A DNA stretch of 64,000 nt, taken from contig DATFXM010000178.1 of NCBI GenBank assembly GCA_035315885.1, positions 1-64,000 of the forward strand, given 5' to 3'. This stretch comes from DATFXM01 sp035315885 (GTDB lineage Bacteria > Acidobacteriota > Blastocatellia > UBA7656). The translations under genes and the position numbers were made by a program. The notes beneath the pieces were generated by a model. It was not told where the DNA came from. It searched no databases and saw only the letters and a list, made by a program, of their open reading frames with translations. Shown here in pieces: positions 7,396 through 15,613 of this stretch; the stretch's first letter is position 1, and each line of letters opens with the position of its first letter.

Positions 7396-8411
7396 TCATC
7401 GCAATGAAGTCGACCGCAACAGAGGCAGAGATAGAAGAAGTATGCGACACCATCAGGCGATACGGTTACAAACCCCACCTGATTCGCGGAGAAGAACGGG
7501 TAGTAATTGGAGCCGTAGGTCACGGTGACAACAAGGACCATCTTCAATCCCTGAAGTCCGCGCCGGGCGTTGAAGACGTTGTTCCAATTCTCCAACCGTA
7601 CAAAATCGTGAGTCGCGAACTGAAACCGACCAAGACTGTAGTTCACGTCGGCGATCTGGAGATCGGGAGCGCTCAGTTTGTGGTGATGGCGGGGCCTTGC
7701 TCGGTCGAAACGCGCGACCAGCTCATGGAGACGGCTGATGCAGTCAAGAAAGCCGGAGCGCAAGTCCTTCGGGGCGGCGCTTACAAACCAAGGACGTCAC
7801 CATACGACTTTCAGGGCCTCGAAGTAGAGGGGCTGAAGCTGCTGGCCGAAGCGCGAGAACGCACCGGTCTCAAGGTCGTCACCGAGGTGGTCACAACCGA
7901 AGATACTGACCTGGTTGCCGAATACGCCGACATCCTTCAGGTCGGCGCCCGTAACATGCAGAACTTTGCACTGTTGAAGCGACTCGGGAAAATCGGTCGT
8001 CCCGTACTCCTGAAGCGCGGCATGAGCTCCACCATAAAGGAATTGCTGCTGTCCGCGGAATATATCGCCACACACGGCAACGATCAGGTAATACTGTGCG
8101 AGCGAGGCATTCGCACGTTTGAAACGATGACTCGCAACACGCTCGATCTCGCGGCTGTTCCACTGTTGAACGAACTCAGTCATCTGCCTGTGGTGGTGGA
8201 CCCGTCTCACGGCACCGGTCGGCGCACGCTGATCAAACCGACAGCAAAAGGCGCCGTAGCCGTGGGAGCGGACGGATTGATCATTGAGGTTCATCCGCGA
8301 CCTCAGGAGGCGTGGTCGGATGGCCCTCAGTCGCTCACTCCGGAAATGTTCAGCGAGATAATGAACGAGCTTCGCCCGTACATCGAAATTGGAGACCGAA
8401 GACTGAACTGA
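7392..8411 (+). CDS. aroF: 3-deoxy-7-phosphoheptulonate (DAHP) synthase, class I-beta with N-terminal FL/ACT-like domain
   Basis: The enzyme condenses phosphoenolpyruvate and erythrose 4-phosphate to DAHP, the first step of the shikimate pathway. Residues 1 to about 70 form the ferredoxin-like regulatory domain typical of the Thermotoga-type enzyme (MIIAMKSTATEAEIEEV...). The barrel follows with VMAGPCSVE, RGGAYKPRTSPYDFQG, QVGARNMQNF, LLKRGMSSTIKE and VVVDPSHGTGRR. Its start overlaps the pheA stop by 4 bases, so the attenuator should control flow into the pathway as well as the Phe branch. The 339-residue length is normal. Confidence 0.95.
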   Translation: MIIAMKSTATEAEIEEVCDTIRRYGYKPHLIRGEERVVIGAVGHGDNKDHLQSLKSAPGVEDVVPILQPYKIVSRELKPTKTVVHVGDLEIGSAQFVVMAGPCSVETRDQLMETADAVKKAGAQVLRGGAYKPRTSPYDFQGLEVEGLKLLAEARERTGLKVVTEVVTTEDTDLVAEYADILQVGARNMQNFALLKRLGKIGRPVLLKRGMSSTIKELLLSAEYIATHGNDQVILCERGIRTFETMTRNTLDLAAVPLLNELSHLPVVVDPSHGTGRRTLIKPTAKGAVAVGADGLIIEVHPRPQEAWSDGPQSLTPEMFSEIMNELRPYIEIGDRRLN

Positions 8412-8503
8412 AGTTCTGAGTTCTGAGTTCTGAGTTGTTTGTTTCTGAGCGCTGAGGGCTAACCCCCGATTGAAGGCTCCGGATTCAGAACTCAGAACTC
8501 TCG
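8410..8503. repeat. Repeat family A copy 2
   Basis: The left arm AGTTCTGAGTTCTGAGTTCT (from 8412) and the right arm CAGAACTCAGAACT (8487-8500) form a hairpin directly after the aroF stop. It is a likely operon terminator. Confidence 0.6.
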
Positions 8504-8607
8504 TCCCCTCCCTTTGACTTGATGAATGCCCGGTGGTAGCTTAGCGCACTGCCCCCTGGCAAGCCTGCTGAATTTCTACAAACCTTCGGAAGAGGAGTAA
8601 CCGTATA

Positions 8608-10341
8608 GTGAAAAAAAAGAAGCTCACGACGCTAGAGCCATCCACACCCCAAATCTTCACCTTTCGCTCTGCTAAGTCCAACTCCAACATAGAAACCGAT
8701 TCGCCCGGCAGTACAAAACCAAGCCGCCGCGCGTTCATTGGCGGCGTCACCGCCGGCGTAGTTGCCATCGGCTCGCTTTCCGCACCCTCCGGAGTCCGCG
8801 CCCAGGAACCCGACTTCGAACCCCAAAGCGACATCGGCCCGCTCAACGGGAAGAAACGCTCGAAGAAAGCTTTCAACCTCCGAGTAGAAGCTGCGCAAGT
8901 CGAGCGCAACCTCCCAATCCCCGACCATCAGACCAACGGCGACGAAGACCGCTACGCGAACAAGATCGGTAATTTTTCAAAGGGCCTGCCCCACAACGCA
9001 CTCGGTGAGGTCAACATCGCCGCTTACAACTCGTTGATCAACGCGCTGACGACCGGCAGTCCCGCCGCGTTTGAGGCTATACAACTCGGTCAGGGGAACA
9101 AGCTGACGAACCCCCAGGCTGGGCTCGCTTTCGACATGCAAGGAGCCGACGCGCACGTGCTCGTACAGAAACCGGCGCCCGCATTCAGCAGCGCGGAAAA
9201 CGCCGGAGAAATAGTCGAGAACTACTGGATGGCGCTGACTCGCGACATTCATTTCAGCCAGTTCGATTCCGACCCGATTGCGCAAGCCGCGGCGGCCGAC
9301 TTGTCGCGGATGTCGGATTTTCGCGGTCCGAAGGAAGGTGGAAACGTCACAACCGGTACGCTGTTCCGCGGCAACGCGCCGGGCTGTACCGTAGGCCCAT
9401 ATATCTCGCAGTTCATGTGGCTGGACACACCTTTCGGCGCCGAAGAAGTAGACCGCCAGATGCGAACGCTTCATTCGGGAGTCGATTATCTGACCAGCTA
9501 CTCGGAGTTCCTTGCAGTTCAAAACGGAGGGGCGCCGACTGGCACTGCACAGTTTGATGGAACACAACGCTACATAAGAAACGGACGCGACCTCGCGCAA
9601 TGGGTACACATCGACGTCCTGTTTCAGGCTTATTTCAATGCGATGCTAATTCTGTTTGATATAGGCGCGCCGTTCGACAACGGCAACCCCTACAAGACCT
9701 CACACACCCAGATCGGATTTGGAACACTGGGCGCGCCGTACATCGCGAGCCTTTTGTGCGCGGTCGCCAAGCCGGCGCTAAAAGCGGTTTGGTATCAGAA
9801 ATGGTTTGTTCATCGCCGGCTCAGGCCGGAAGAGTTTGCCGGCCGCATTCACAATCGCGTCAGCGGCGCCGCATCCTACCCGATACACACTGATGTGTTG
9901 AACTCCCCGGTTCTCGGCAATGTGCACTCGAGCTTTGGCACCTATCTACTGCCGATGGCGTACCCGGAGGGTTGTCCTACACATCCGGCGTACGGAGCCG
10001 GCCACGCCACGGTAGCTGGAGCATGCGTGACGGTGCTCAAGGCGTTTTTTGACGAGTCCTTTGTGATTCCGGATCCGGTTGTAGCGTCGCTTGACGGCTT
10101 GTCGCTGGAAGAACACACCGGCGATCAGCTCACTGTTGGAGGCGAGCTGAACAAGCTTGCCGCGAATGTCGCAATCGGCCGCAATATAGCGGGCGTGCAC
10201 TGGAGGTCCGACGCTACCGAATCGTTGAAGCTCGGGGAAGAGGTTGCAATCAGGTTCTTACGAGACGAGAAAGCCTGCTTCAACGAAACGTTCAATGGCT
10301 ACTCGCTCACAAAGTTCGACGGAACGACCGTGACGGTTTAG
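8608..10341 (+). CDS. Vanadium-dependent haloperoxidase (PAP2 superfamily), Tat-exported
   Basis: Family members use a vanadate cofactor and hydrogen peroxide to oxidise halides. The GTG start at 8608 follows AGAGGAG. Residues ~29-60 contain a twin-arginine signal (SRRAFIGGV then a hydrophobic stretch ending V-R-A-Q), so the enzyme is probably exported folded. Vanadate-binding motifs of the family are visible towards the C-terminus: K-x6-R-P in KWFVHRRLRP, the P-[SA]-G-H-like YGAGHATVAG, and the R-N-I-A-G-V-H-W-R-S-D block with the His that ligates vanadium. Acid phosphatases of the same fold share these motifs, but the length (577) and spacing favour a haloperoxidase. No halide specificity can be inferred. 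Confidence 0.87.
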   Translation: MKKKKLTTLEPSTPQIFTFRSAKSNSNIETDSPGSTKPSRRAFIGGVTAGVVAIGSLSAPSGVRAQEPDFEPQSDIGPLNGKKRSKKAFNLRVEAAQVERNLPIPDHQTNGDEDRYANKIGNFSKGLPHNALGEVNIAAYNSLINALTTGSPAAFEAIQLGQGNKLTNPQAGLAFDMQGADAHVLVQKPAPAFSSAENAGEIVENYWMALTRDIHFSQFDSDPIAQAAAADLSRMSDFRGPKEGGNVTTGTLFRGNAPGCTVGPYISQFMWLDTPFGAEEVDRQMRTLHSGVDYLTSYSEFLAVQNGGAPTGTAQFDGTQRYIRNGRDLAQWVHIDVLFQAYFNAMLILFDIGAPFDNGNPYKTSHTQIGFGTLGAPYIASLLCAVAKPALKAVWYQKWFVHRRLRPEEFAGRIHNRVSGAASYPIHTDVLNSPVLGNVHSSFGTYLLPMAYPEGCPTHPAYGAGHATVAGACVTVLKAFFDESFVIPDPVVASLDGLSLEEHTGDQLTVGGELNKLAANVAIGRNIAGVHWRSDATESLKLGEEVAIRFLRDEKACFNETFNGYSLTKFDGTTVTV

Positions 10342-10379
10342 CACTACGTCACGAGTCGACACGAGGCTCGCAAACGAGA

Positions 10380-10420
10380 AGTCGCAACGGCGCAGTTCAT
10401 TGCGTCGTTGCGACTTCTTT
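10380..10420 (+). terminator. Rho-independent terminator after haloperoxidase gene
   Basis: AGTCGCAACG (10380-10389) pairs with CGTTGCGACT (10406-10415), with a further CGCA/TGCG inner stem, followed by TCTTT. Confidence 0.8.
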
Positions 10421-10523
10421 GCTTGAAGCAGGTGCTCTCATCAGAATCAAGCGCTCTTGGTGTCATCTTCGTGAGACCACTCTTTGATTTGAAAGAAGCA
10501 CCGCTCATCGTCATCATTCGAAG

Positions 10524-11786
10524 ATGCAACCAGACACCATCGCACCCGACGCGACAGGAGAGGCTGCACTAGAATCCCGCCGATCTTCATTTTCAGCGCT
10601 GAGACATCGCGACTTCAGGCTGATCTGGATAGGTCAGCTAATCTCGGTCACGGGCTCTCAGATGCAACTGGTTGCAATCAACTGGCACGTGTACCTGCTT
10701 ACTCGCTCGCCTCTCGCTTTGGGAGGCGTCGGCCTCGTGCGAGTCCTGCCGATCATTGTCTGCTCGCTTGCGGGCGGTGTCGTAGCCGACGCCGTTAATC
10801 GCAAGCGTCTGATGCTCGCCTCCCAAACTACGATGCTGGTGTGCGCAGGTCTTCTTGGGTTGATGACCGCAACCGGACGAGACAGCCTCTGGCTGATCTA
10901 CCTTCTGACCGCGATCAGTTCAGCGGCGGTCGCTTTCGATAATCCCGCGCGCCATGCGCTGCTTCCTTCGTTGGTGCCCGCCGAAGACTTCCCAGGCGCG
11001 GTGAGCCTCGGTGTAGTCGTGTTCAATAGCGCGTCGATAGGCGGTCCCGCGCTTGCGGGCCTGCTGCTGCCGCTGCGCGGCCCGGCTCTCATCTACGGGT
11101 TAAACGCGATTTCATTTGTTTCGGTGATCCTGGCTTTGCTTCTGATACGCGCGAGCGGACAATCAAAAGGGGCTAACCAACAGATAAGCTTCGCCGCCTT
11201 CATAGAAGGGCTGCGATTCGTCAGGCGAACACCGATCATTGTACAGACTATGACTTTGGATTTCGTCGCAACGTTCTTCGCCTCCGCGACTGCACTGTTG
11301 CCGATATTCGCGGCCGAAGTCCTGATGGTCGGCGAGCGAGGGCTGGGACAACTGGCGGCGGCGCCTGGTGTCGGATCGGTAGTGACCGGTTTGGCCATGG
11401 CACGTCTCGGCGCTCCAAGAAATCAGGGCCGGGTGGTTGTCATTGCGGTGGCGATCTATGGCGCGGCTACGGTAGCGTTCGGACTCTCACACGTCTTCTG
11501 GTTGTCTCTGCTCATGCTCACGTTGACGGGCGCCGCAGACACCGTGAGCACGGTCTTGCGGCAGACTATTCGACAACTGGTAACACCGGATCATCTCCGC
11601 GGCCGAACGACTTCGGTGAACATGATCTTTTTCATGGGCGGACCGCAGCTCGGCGAGTTGGAAGCAGGAGTGGTAGCGGCATTGATAGGCGCACCGCTTT
11701 CAGTCATCACCGGCGGAGTTGGTTGCGTTCTTGCGGCAGTAGTGAGCGCGCTCATGGCGAAAAGTTTGATGAGGTACAAGAGCTGA
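10524..11786 (+). CDS. MFS transporter (EntS-like, MFS_3 type)
   Basis: The protein has 420 residues with about twelve hydrophobic segments. The start HRDFRLIWIGQLISVTGSQMQLVAINWHV matches the first helix of the enterobactin-exporter-like MFS_3 group, and the cytoplasmic loop VVADAVNRKRLMLAS is the usual G-x3-D-R-x2-R-R variant. The inner-loop DHLRGRTTSV segment is also typical. It is likely a proton-driven exporter of a small molecule in the inner membrane. It follows the haloperoxidase gene after a terminator, so no cotranscription is expected. The substrate is unknown. Confidence 0.85.
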   Translation: MQPDTIAPDATGEAALESRRSSFSALRHRDFRLIWIGQLISVTGSQMQLVAINWHVYLLTRSPLALGGVGLVRVLPIIVCSLAGGVVADAVNRKRLMLASQTTMLVCAGLLGLMTATGRDSLWLIYLLTAISSAAVAFDNPARHALLPSLVPAEDFPGAVSLGVVVFNSASIGGPALAGLLLPLRGPALIYGLNAISFVSVILALLLIRASGQSKGANQQISFAAFIEGLRFVRRTPIIVQTMTLDFVATFFASATALLPIFAAEVLMVGERGLGQLAAAPGVGSVVTGLAMARLGAPRNQGRVVVIAVAIYGAATVAFGLSHVFWLSLLMLTLTGAADTVSTVLRQTIRQLVTPDHLRGRTTSVNMIFFMGGPQLGELEAGVVAALIGAPLSVITGGVGCVLAAVVSALMAKSLMRYKS

Positions 11787-12215
11787 GTGCTGATTTGTAT
11801 TAAGTTGATAACGACGCTATGAAGTTTTGATCTGTTGCGTACGATACGATCCAGTATTTTTTTCACTCCTCAGTAGCGCAGTTTCCTCCTTCATAACCTC
11901 GCAATTGATCACTCAACTTTTTCCGTCGAGATCGGCAAAGCGTGATCAACGTGTTACGAGCGACGACTTGGTGAGCAACTCGTTTGCGAAGGCTCACGCA
12001 AACAAAAAATTGATTGGCTCAATCTTTGCGAGGTATCTCTTTTTGAATCATGCGGCGAACGAGTTGAATACTCATCTCTTTCAAAAACTCTCAACCTAAA
12101 TGCAAAGAAGACGTAAGAATGTCTTTGCTTTTCCATTGTAGTGTTGAAGTGTTGAATCCAACGAGGAGCAAGAGCGTTGGAGAAATGTTGAGCGGTTGCT
12201 CCAAGGAGGAAACGA
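11787..12215. other. AT-richer intergenic region upstream of the Hsp20 module
   Basis: Noticeably lower GC than the neighbours. A possible terminator hairpin lies at about 12102-12134 (GCAAAG..GAC / GTCTTTGC, then TTTTCC). A 90-codon frame at 11827-12099 with a TTG start has no coding character I trust. The region must hold the promoter of the hsp20 operon, but I could not identify a convincing heat-shock promoter or CIRCE element. Confidence 0.5.
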
Positions 12216-12776
12216 ATGACGATGTACTCGTATGACCAGGTGCTTACCGACGTAAGACATGTCTACGAACAACTGACCGGACTTCCGGCGCCAAAGCTGG
12301 ATATTAAAAACCCTGCATTCCCTCTTCCGAAAGAAGGAGACGCGGTGAGTCTGGTACAGGGCGAGATAAACAACCTGAATCTCTACTTGATCAACAGTGG
12401 AATCTCTCTTCGGCTCACGAAAACGCCGATCTGGTCACCCCCCGCCGAGATCTATGAAACTCCCGAGCGCTATGTTGTAAACGTGGAACTCGCGGGAATA
12501 AAACCGGAGGACGTGACAATTCAGCAGCTCAATCAGGTGCTGATCGTGCGCGGGACTCGGCGATTCCGAAGGGCAAGCGAAGACGCACAGTATTTAAGCT
12601 CCGAGCGAATCTATGGCGCGTTCGAGCGTATGTTTCCAATTCCAGATCACGTCCGTTCAGAGAGTCTGAAGACCAGCTTCGCGGATGGGGTTCTGGAGAT
12701 CACTTTTGCGCGCTCGGGCGTGAGTGGGGGGCCCACTCCCACCGGTAAAAAAAGTGAACGAGAGAAAGCCGGTTGA
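12216..12776 (+). CDS. Small heat-shock protein, Hsp20/alpha-crystallin family
   Basis: This is an ATP-independent holdase that binds unfolding proteins. The alpha-crystallin domain spans roughly residues 74-165, starting WSPPAEIYETPERYVV and including the family ending A-D-G-V-L-E-I-T-F. The N-terminal ~70 residues are longer than in the minimal family and may mediate assembly. The C-terminal tail is charged (KKSEREKAG). A strong AAGGAGG lies ahead of ATG 12216. It is the first of four or five same-strand genes (12216-15487), suggesting a proteostasis role for the module. Confidence 0.93.
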   Translation: MTMYSYDQVLTDVRHVYEQLTGLPAPKLDIKNPAFPLPKEGDAVSLVQGEINNLNLYLINSGISLRLTKTPIWSPPAEIYETPERYVVNVELAGIKPEDVTIQQLNQVLIVRGTRRFRRASEDAQYLSSERIYGAFERMFPIPDHVRSESLKTSFADGVLEITFARSGVSGGPTPTGKKSEREKAG

Positions 12777-12824
12777 GGTGGGTTCCAGAAAGCTTAAGAA
12801 CAAGGGCAGGAGGTCTAAGCACTA

Positions 12825-13094
12825 ATGAGTATGTATGCACCATCGCGGACTGCTTCGCCGGTTGGAGGTGAAAGCAACCAGGCTCAATTGTCGGATGAAG
12901 AGCGTGACAAGCTTCAGGAGATTCACGAACTCATCAATCTGATAATCAGAGACATGCCGGTCATGTCGCAGATCACAACGCAACACTACGCTCTGCCGCA
13001 ACATATGCTCACGATTCCAGCGGTACCCTATACCTACTCGGTATTACCGTTGCCGTGGGGCGGCATCCAGTACGTGGCGCCGCGTATGATCTGA
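12825..13094 (+). CDS. Small protein of unknown function in the Hsp20 module
   Basis: An 89-residue protein preceded by a strong AGGAGG. I do not recognise a family. Residues 1-20 are Ser/Gly-rich and disordered-looking, residues ~22-47 form a charged amphipathic helix (EERDKLQEIHELINLIIRD), and the C-terminal half is rich in Pro, Tyr, Met and Gln (QITTQHYALPQH..PAVPYTYSVLPLPWGG). The aromatic/Pro tail resembles the composition of the low-complexity protein encoded at 13311, which hints at interaction. It lies 48 bases after hsp20. Confidence 0.75.
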   Translation: MSMYAPSRTASPVGGESNQAQLSDEERDKLQEIHELINLIIRDMPVMSQITTQHYALPQHMLTIPAVPYTYSVLPLPWGGIQYVAPRMI

Positions 13095-13098
13095 GGTA

Positions 13099-13269
13099 AT
13101 TAACAGGCCGGTCTATATCACGAACAATCACGGCGGACTCTCAAGCGCAATAAGCCTGACAGGCCAGAGGTCTGCCTCAAATTACCTGCTCGAACTCTAC
13201 CGGGAATCGATGAGTGGCGGGTTAGTAGTACTGTTCCGCGTGTGGCCGGTGCCGCACGCACCTGTTTGA
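13099..13269 (+). CDS. Possible small ORF with non-canonical ATT start (or gene remnant)
   Basis: A 56-codon open frame between the small protein and the low-complexity protein. It reads INRPVYITNN then GGLSSAISLT and ends PVPHAPV. It has no ATG or GTG at its beginning; ATT 13099 lies just after CTGAGG. The third codon positions are GC-rich like neighbouring genes and the composition looks protein-like. It could equally be a decayed gene or chance; an internal ATG at 13210 would leave only 19 residues. Confidence 0.3.
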   Translation: MNRPVYITNNHGGLSSAISLTGQRSASNYLLELYRESMSGGLVVLFRVWPVPHAPV

Positions 13270-13310
13270 CTTGAGGTCTACGACCTGACGAACGAACAGA
13301 TGGAGGTTCT

Positions 13311-14357
13311 ATGTTTTTTCAAAGACAACCGATGAGCAGCCCACTCTTCTCCGGGAACCCTCTTTTTACGGGTAACCCATTCATTCAACACGCAGGGCTC
13401 ACGCCCTTCGGTGCGGCGTTGCCGTATTCAGTGCCGCCGCAGTTCTCGGTTCCAGGCATTCCACAGTTTCCGCAGACGGTAGCGCCGTTTCAAACCGCTG
13501 CGGCACTTGGTTGGTCAAATCCGATTCTACCGTTGAACTGGAACCCCTACCTCGGGCTGAACGCGTTGTCGTTCACGGTTCCTAGTCAAATCGGCACACC
13601 ATATCAGGCATTTGGAGGTGTTCCAGGATTTGGAGGGATCGGCCAGCAGGTAACTCCTGAAGTCAATCCGATGGTGGCCGCGCTCGCAATGCAGGCGTTG
13701 TGCGGTGCGATCGGACAGCACGGTCTGGGAGTCGGCGTGAACCCAGTGGCGGGAACCAGTTGGACTCAACCACAAGCCCAGCACTTGCTCGGTCAAGCGG
13801 GGGTACTCGGCGGCGCTCAGCAAAACGTGCCGTATGGAATCGCCGGCGGTTTGCCGGGAGTGAATTTAACGACTCCGTTTGGCTTAGGCATCGGTTTGCA
13901 AGGTCAAGGCGCGGGTCTGGGGTTCAATCCGGGCTTGACCCAGGGAGTCGCACAGGGCCTTGGGAACGTCCCGATCGGAATTGGAAATGTCAGCCAGGGA
14001 ATTGACCCGACAACCCAGGCGCTGCTGTTGCAGCAACTCTACGGTCACGGCATTCAACAACTGCCAATCAGATCGCTGATCGGCGACCCGCAATTCGGCC
14101 AGGGCATTCCACCGCAGTTTGGCCAGGGCATTCCACCGCAGTTTGGCCAGGGCATTCCACCGCAGTTTGGCCAACTGTTCGGTCAACAATTTGGCCAGCC
14201 CTTCGGTCAACAGTTTGGACAACCGTTCAGCCAGCAGTTTGGCGTTCCGGGCATCGCTCCCGGCTTGAGTATCTTTGGCCAGGGACAGGACCCGTATGCT
14301 GCAATTGTCCACGCGCGATTGATGTCGCAACTCGCGTCGAATCCGTACCGGGTGTAG
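13311..14357 (+). CDS. Phe/Gln/Gly/Pro-rich low-complexity protein with PPQFGQGI repeats
   Basis: A 348-residue protein with almost no charged residues, dominated by F, Q, G, P, N and L. The N-terminus is S-G-N-P-L-F-T-G-N-P-F repeats, and a central hydrophobic segment (EVNPMVAALAMQALCGAIG) may be helical. Residues ~262-310 consist of three perfect 8-residue repeats (I-P-P-Q-F-G-Q-G) and further FGQ units. A short C-terminal motif DPYAAIVHARLMSQL looks conserved rather than low complexity. No signal peptide is seen. The composition is that of prion-like or phase-separating proteins. GGAGG precedes ATG 13311. Its position between Hsp20 and a ClpB-like protein suggests a chaperone client or scaffold, which is inference. 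Confidence 0.8.
   Translation: MFFQRQPMSSPLFSGNPLFTGNPFIQHAGLTPFGAALPYSVPPQFSVPGIPQFPQTVAPFQTAAALGWSNPILPLNWNPYLGLNALSFTVPSQIGTPYQAFGGVPGFGGIGQQVTPEVNPMVAALAMQALCGAIGQHGLGVGVNPVAGTSWTQPQAQHLLGQAGVLGGAQQNVPYGIAGGLPGVNLTTPFGLGIGLQGQGAGLGFNPGLTQGVAQGLGNVPIGIGNVSQGIDPTTQALLLQQLYGHGIQQLPIRSLIGDPQFGQGIPPQFGQGIPPQFGQGIPPQFGQLFGQQFGQPFGQQFGQPFSQQFGVPGIAPGLSIFGQGQDPYAAIVHARLMSQLASNPYRV
14099..14172 (+). repeat. 24-bp perfect tandem repeat, three copies
   Basis: CAGGGCATTCCACCGCAGTT (first 20 bases of the unit) repeats three times without mismatch inside the low-complexity gene. Identity at DNA level indicates recent expansion. Confidence 0.9.
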
Positions 14358-14470
14358 GAAGTTCTGAGCTCTGAGCGCTGAGCGTTGAGATCAGAACTGA
14401 CTCAGCCTCTTCTTTATTGAGTGCTCTGACGCGACGCTCAGACTCAGAGCTCACATTCAAACTTCAGCAC
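14358..14470. repeat. Repeat family A copy 3
   Basis: AGTTCTGAGCTCTGAGCGCTGA on the left and imperfect AGAACTGACTCAG / CTCAGACTCAGAGCTCA arms on the right fill the gap between the low-complexity gene and the AAA+ gene. Here the repeat lies between co-oriented genes. Confidence 0.5.
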
Positions 14471-14473
14471 TAG

Positions 14474-15487
14474 GTGATGTTCTCCAACTCACTAGTACAG
14501 GCCCTGCAGCAGCAGGTCGTTGGTCAGCAGTACTCGATCTCGGCTCTGGCGCGTGCGGTTACGCTTGCTACCCTCGGCCTGGTGCAGCGGCGGCGGCCTT
14601 TAGCAGTGCTTCTTCTCCTCGGCCAATCAGGCTCGGGCAAGAATCATGTGGCGCGCTCCTTTGCGCGCCTGGCCCTTGGCGATGAACGCGGGATAATTCA
14701 CATCGATTGCCAGCGGCTCACCCGGGAAGGAGACCCACTCGCTGACTTACATCGTCAACTGATCGATGAATGCCTCCGCGTGACAACCGTCTCGACCAGC
14801 ACAGCCTCGACGTTCTCCATCATCCTTCTCGATAGAATCGACGAGGCGCCGGCTTCTTTGCGGGACAGCCTCGCATCCGAAATCGAGCGGGGAGAGATCG
14901 TGACGTCGGGGTCTTCGTTTCCGCTCGATAACTGTTTTGTTTTGCTGACCGCAAGCTTGTCCAAAAGAAAAGCAGACCAGTTGATCGGCCGCACGATAGG
15001 GTTCTTCCGAGAGGGTGAACCGGGTAACGAACTCTCGGATGGTCACCTGGTGGCACTGGAAGAAATGGATCAGATGTTCGGGATCAGGCTCGTAAGCAAC
15101 ATCGACGAGATAATCATTCTGGACCGCCCAAATGAACAGAACGTCATCCAGCTTTTCGAACGGCGGCTCTCCGAAATCGAACAGCTCCTGGCTCGCTGCA
15201 GCATAGGCTTCATGATCGACGCCGATGCAAAAACGTTCCTCATCAGACGAGTAATCGAAGACCTGACTCACGGACTCAGGCAGCTCAACCGGATTCTTAG
15301 AAACCATCTCGAGTTTCCGATTGCCGACCTCATCCTGTCCGCGCAACTCACGCCCGGAACAACCGTAGTCGTCAAGCATGAACCTCCCCGAGGCTTCTTG
15401 AATTTCCAAATCCTTATTCCGTGGCTTTCGGCCGGGGAACCCGCCCTCCTCAGACCTCAAACCCTCCGCGCAGTCTCCATCGGTTGA
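14474..15487 (+). CDS. ClpB-like single-domain AAA+ protein with altered catalytic residues
   Basis: A 337-residue protein corresponding to the second ATPase module of ClpB/ClpA. Residues 4-35 match the V-V-G-Q-x-x-A-x-x-A-R-A-V entry helix, and residues ~245-300 match the ClpB C-terminal small domain ending P-I-A-D-L-I-L-S-A-Q-L-x-P-G-T-T-V-V-V. Three key positions differ from active enzymes. Walker A reads GQSGSGKN (Asn replaces Ser/Thr), Walker B reads I-I-L-L-D-R-I-D (Arg replaces the catalytic Glu), and the usual F-x-N-R-I-D-E is V-S-N-I-D-E (no arginine finger). It has no N-domain or first ATPase domain. It may bind nucleotide weakly or be a pseudo-ATPase adaptor. It closes the Hsp20 module. 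Confidence 0.82.
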   Translation: MMFSNSLVQALQQQVVGQQYSISALARAVTLATLGLVQRRRPLAVLLLLGQSGSGKNHVARSFARLALGDERGIIHIDCQRLTREGDPLADLHRQLIDECLRVTTVSTSTASTFSIILLDRIDEAPASLRDSLASEIERGEIVTSGSSFPLDNCFVLLTASLSKRKADQLIGRTIGFFREGEPGNELSDGHLVALEEMDQMFGIRLVSNIDEIIILDRPNEQNVIQLFERRLSEIEQLLARCSIGFMIDADAKTFLIRRVIEDLTHGLRQLNRILRNHLEFPIADLILSAQLTPGTTVVVKHEPPRGFLNFQILIPWLSAGEPALLRPQTLRAVSIG

Positions 15488-15613
15488 TTGTATCTTGCAG
15501 ATTCGCTAATAAATACTAACCGCGTCTACGGCGTGAACGACAAGAAGCGGAGCGTGAATGGCTTCAATGGTTCGAACGCAAGACTTAATGAAACGGAATT
15601 CAGGAGAGATGTC

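Noticed and set aside
11827..12099. 90-codon frame between the MFS exporter and hsp20
   Set aside because: TTG start without ribosome site, no recognisable protein character, and the region is AT-rich non-coding DNA.
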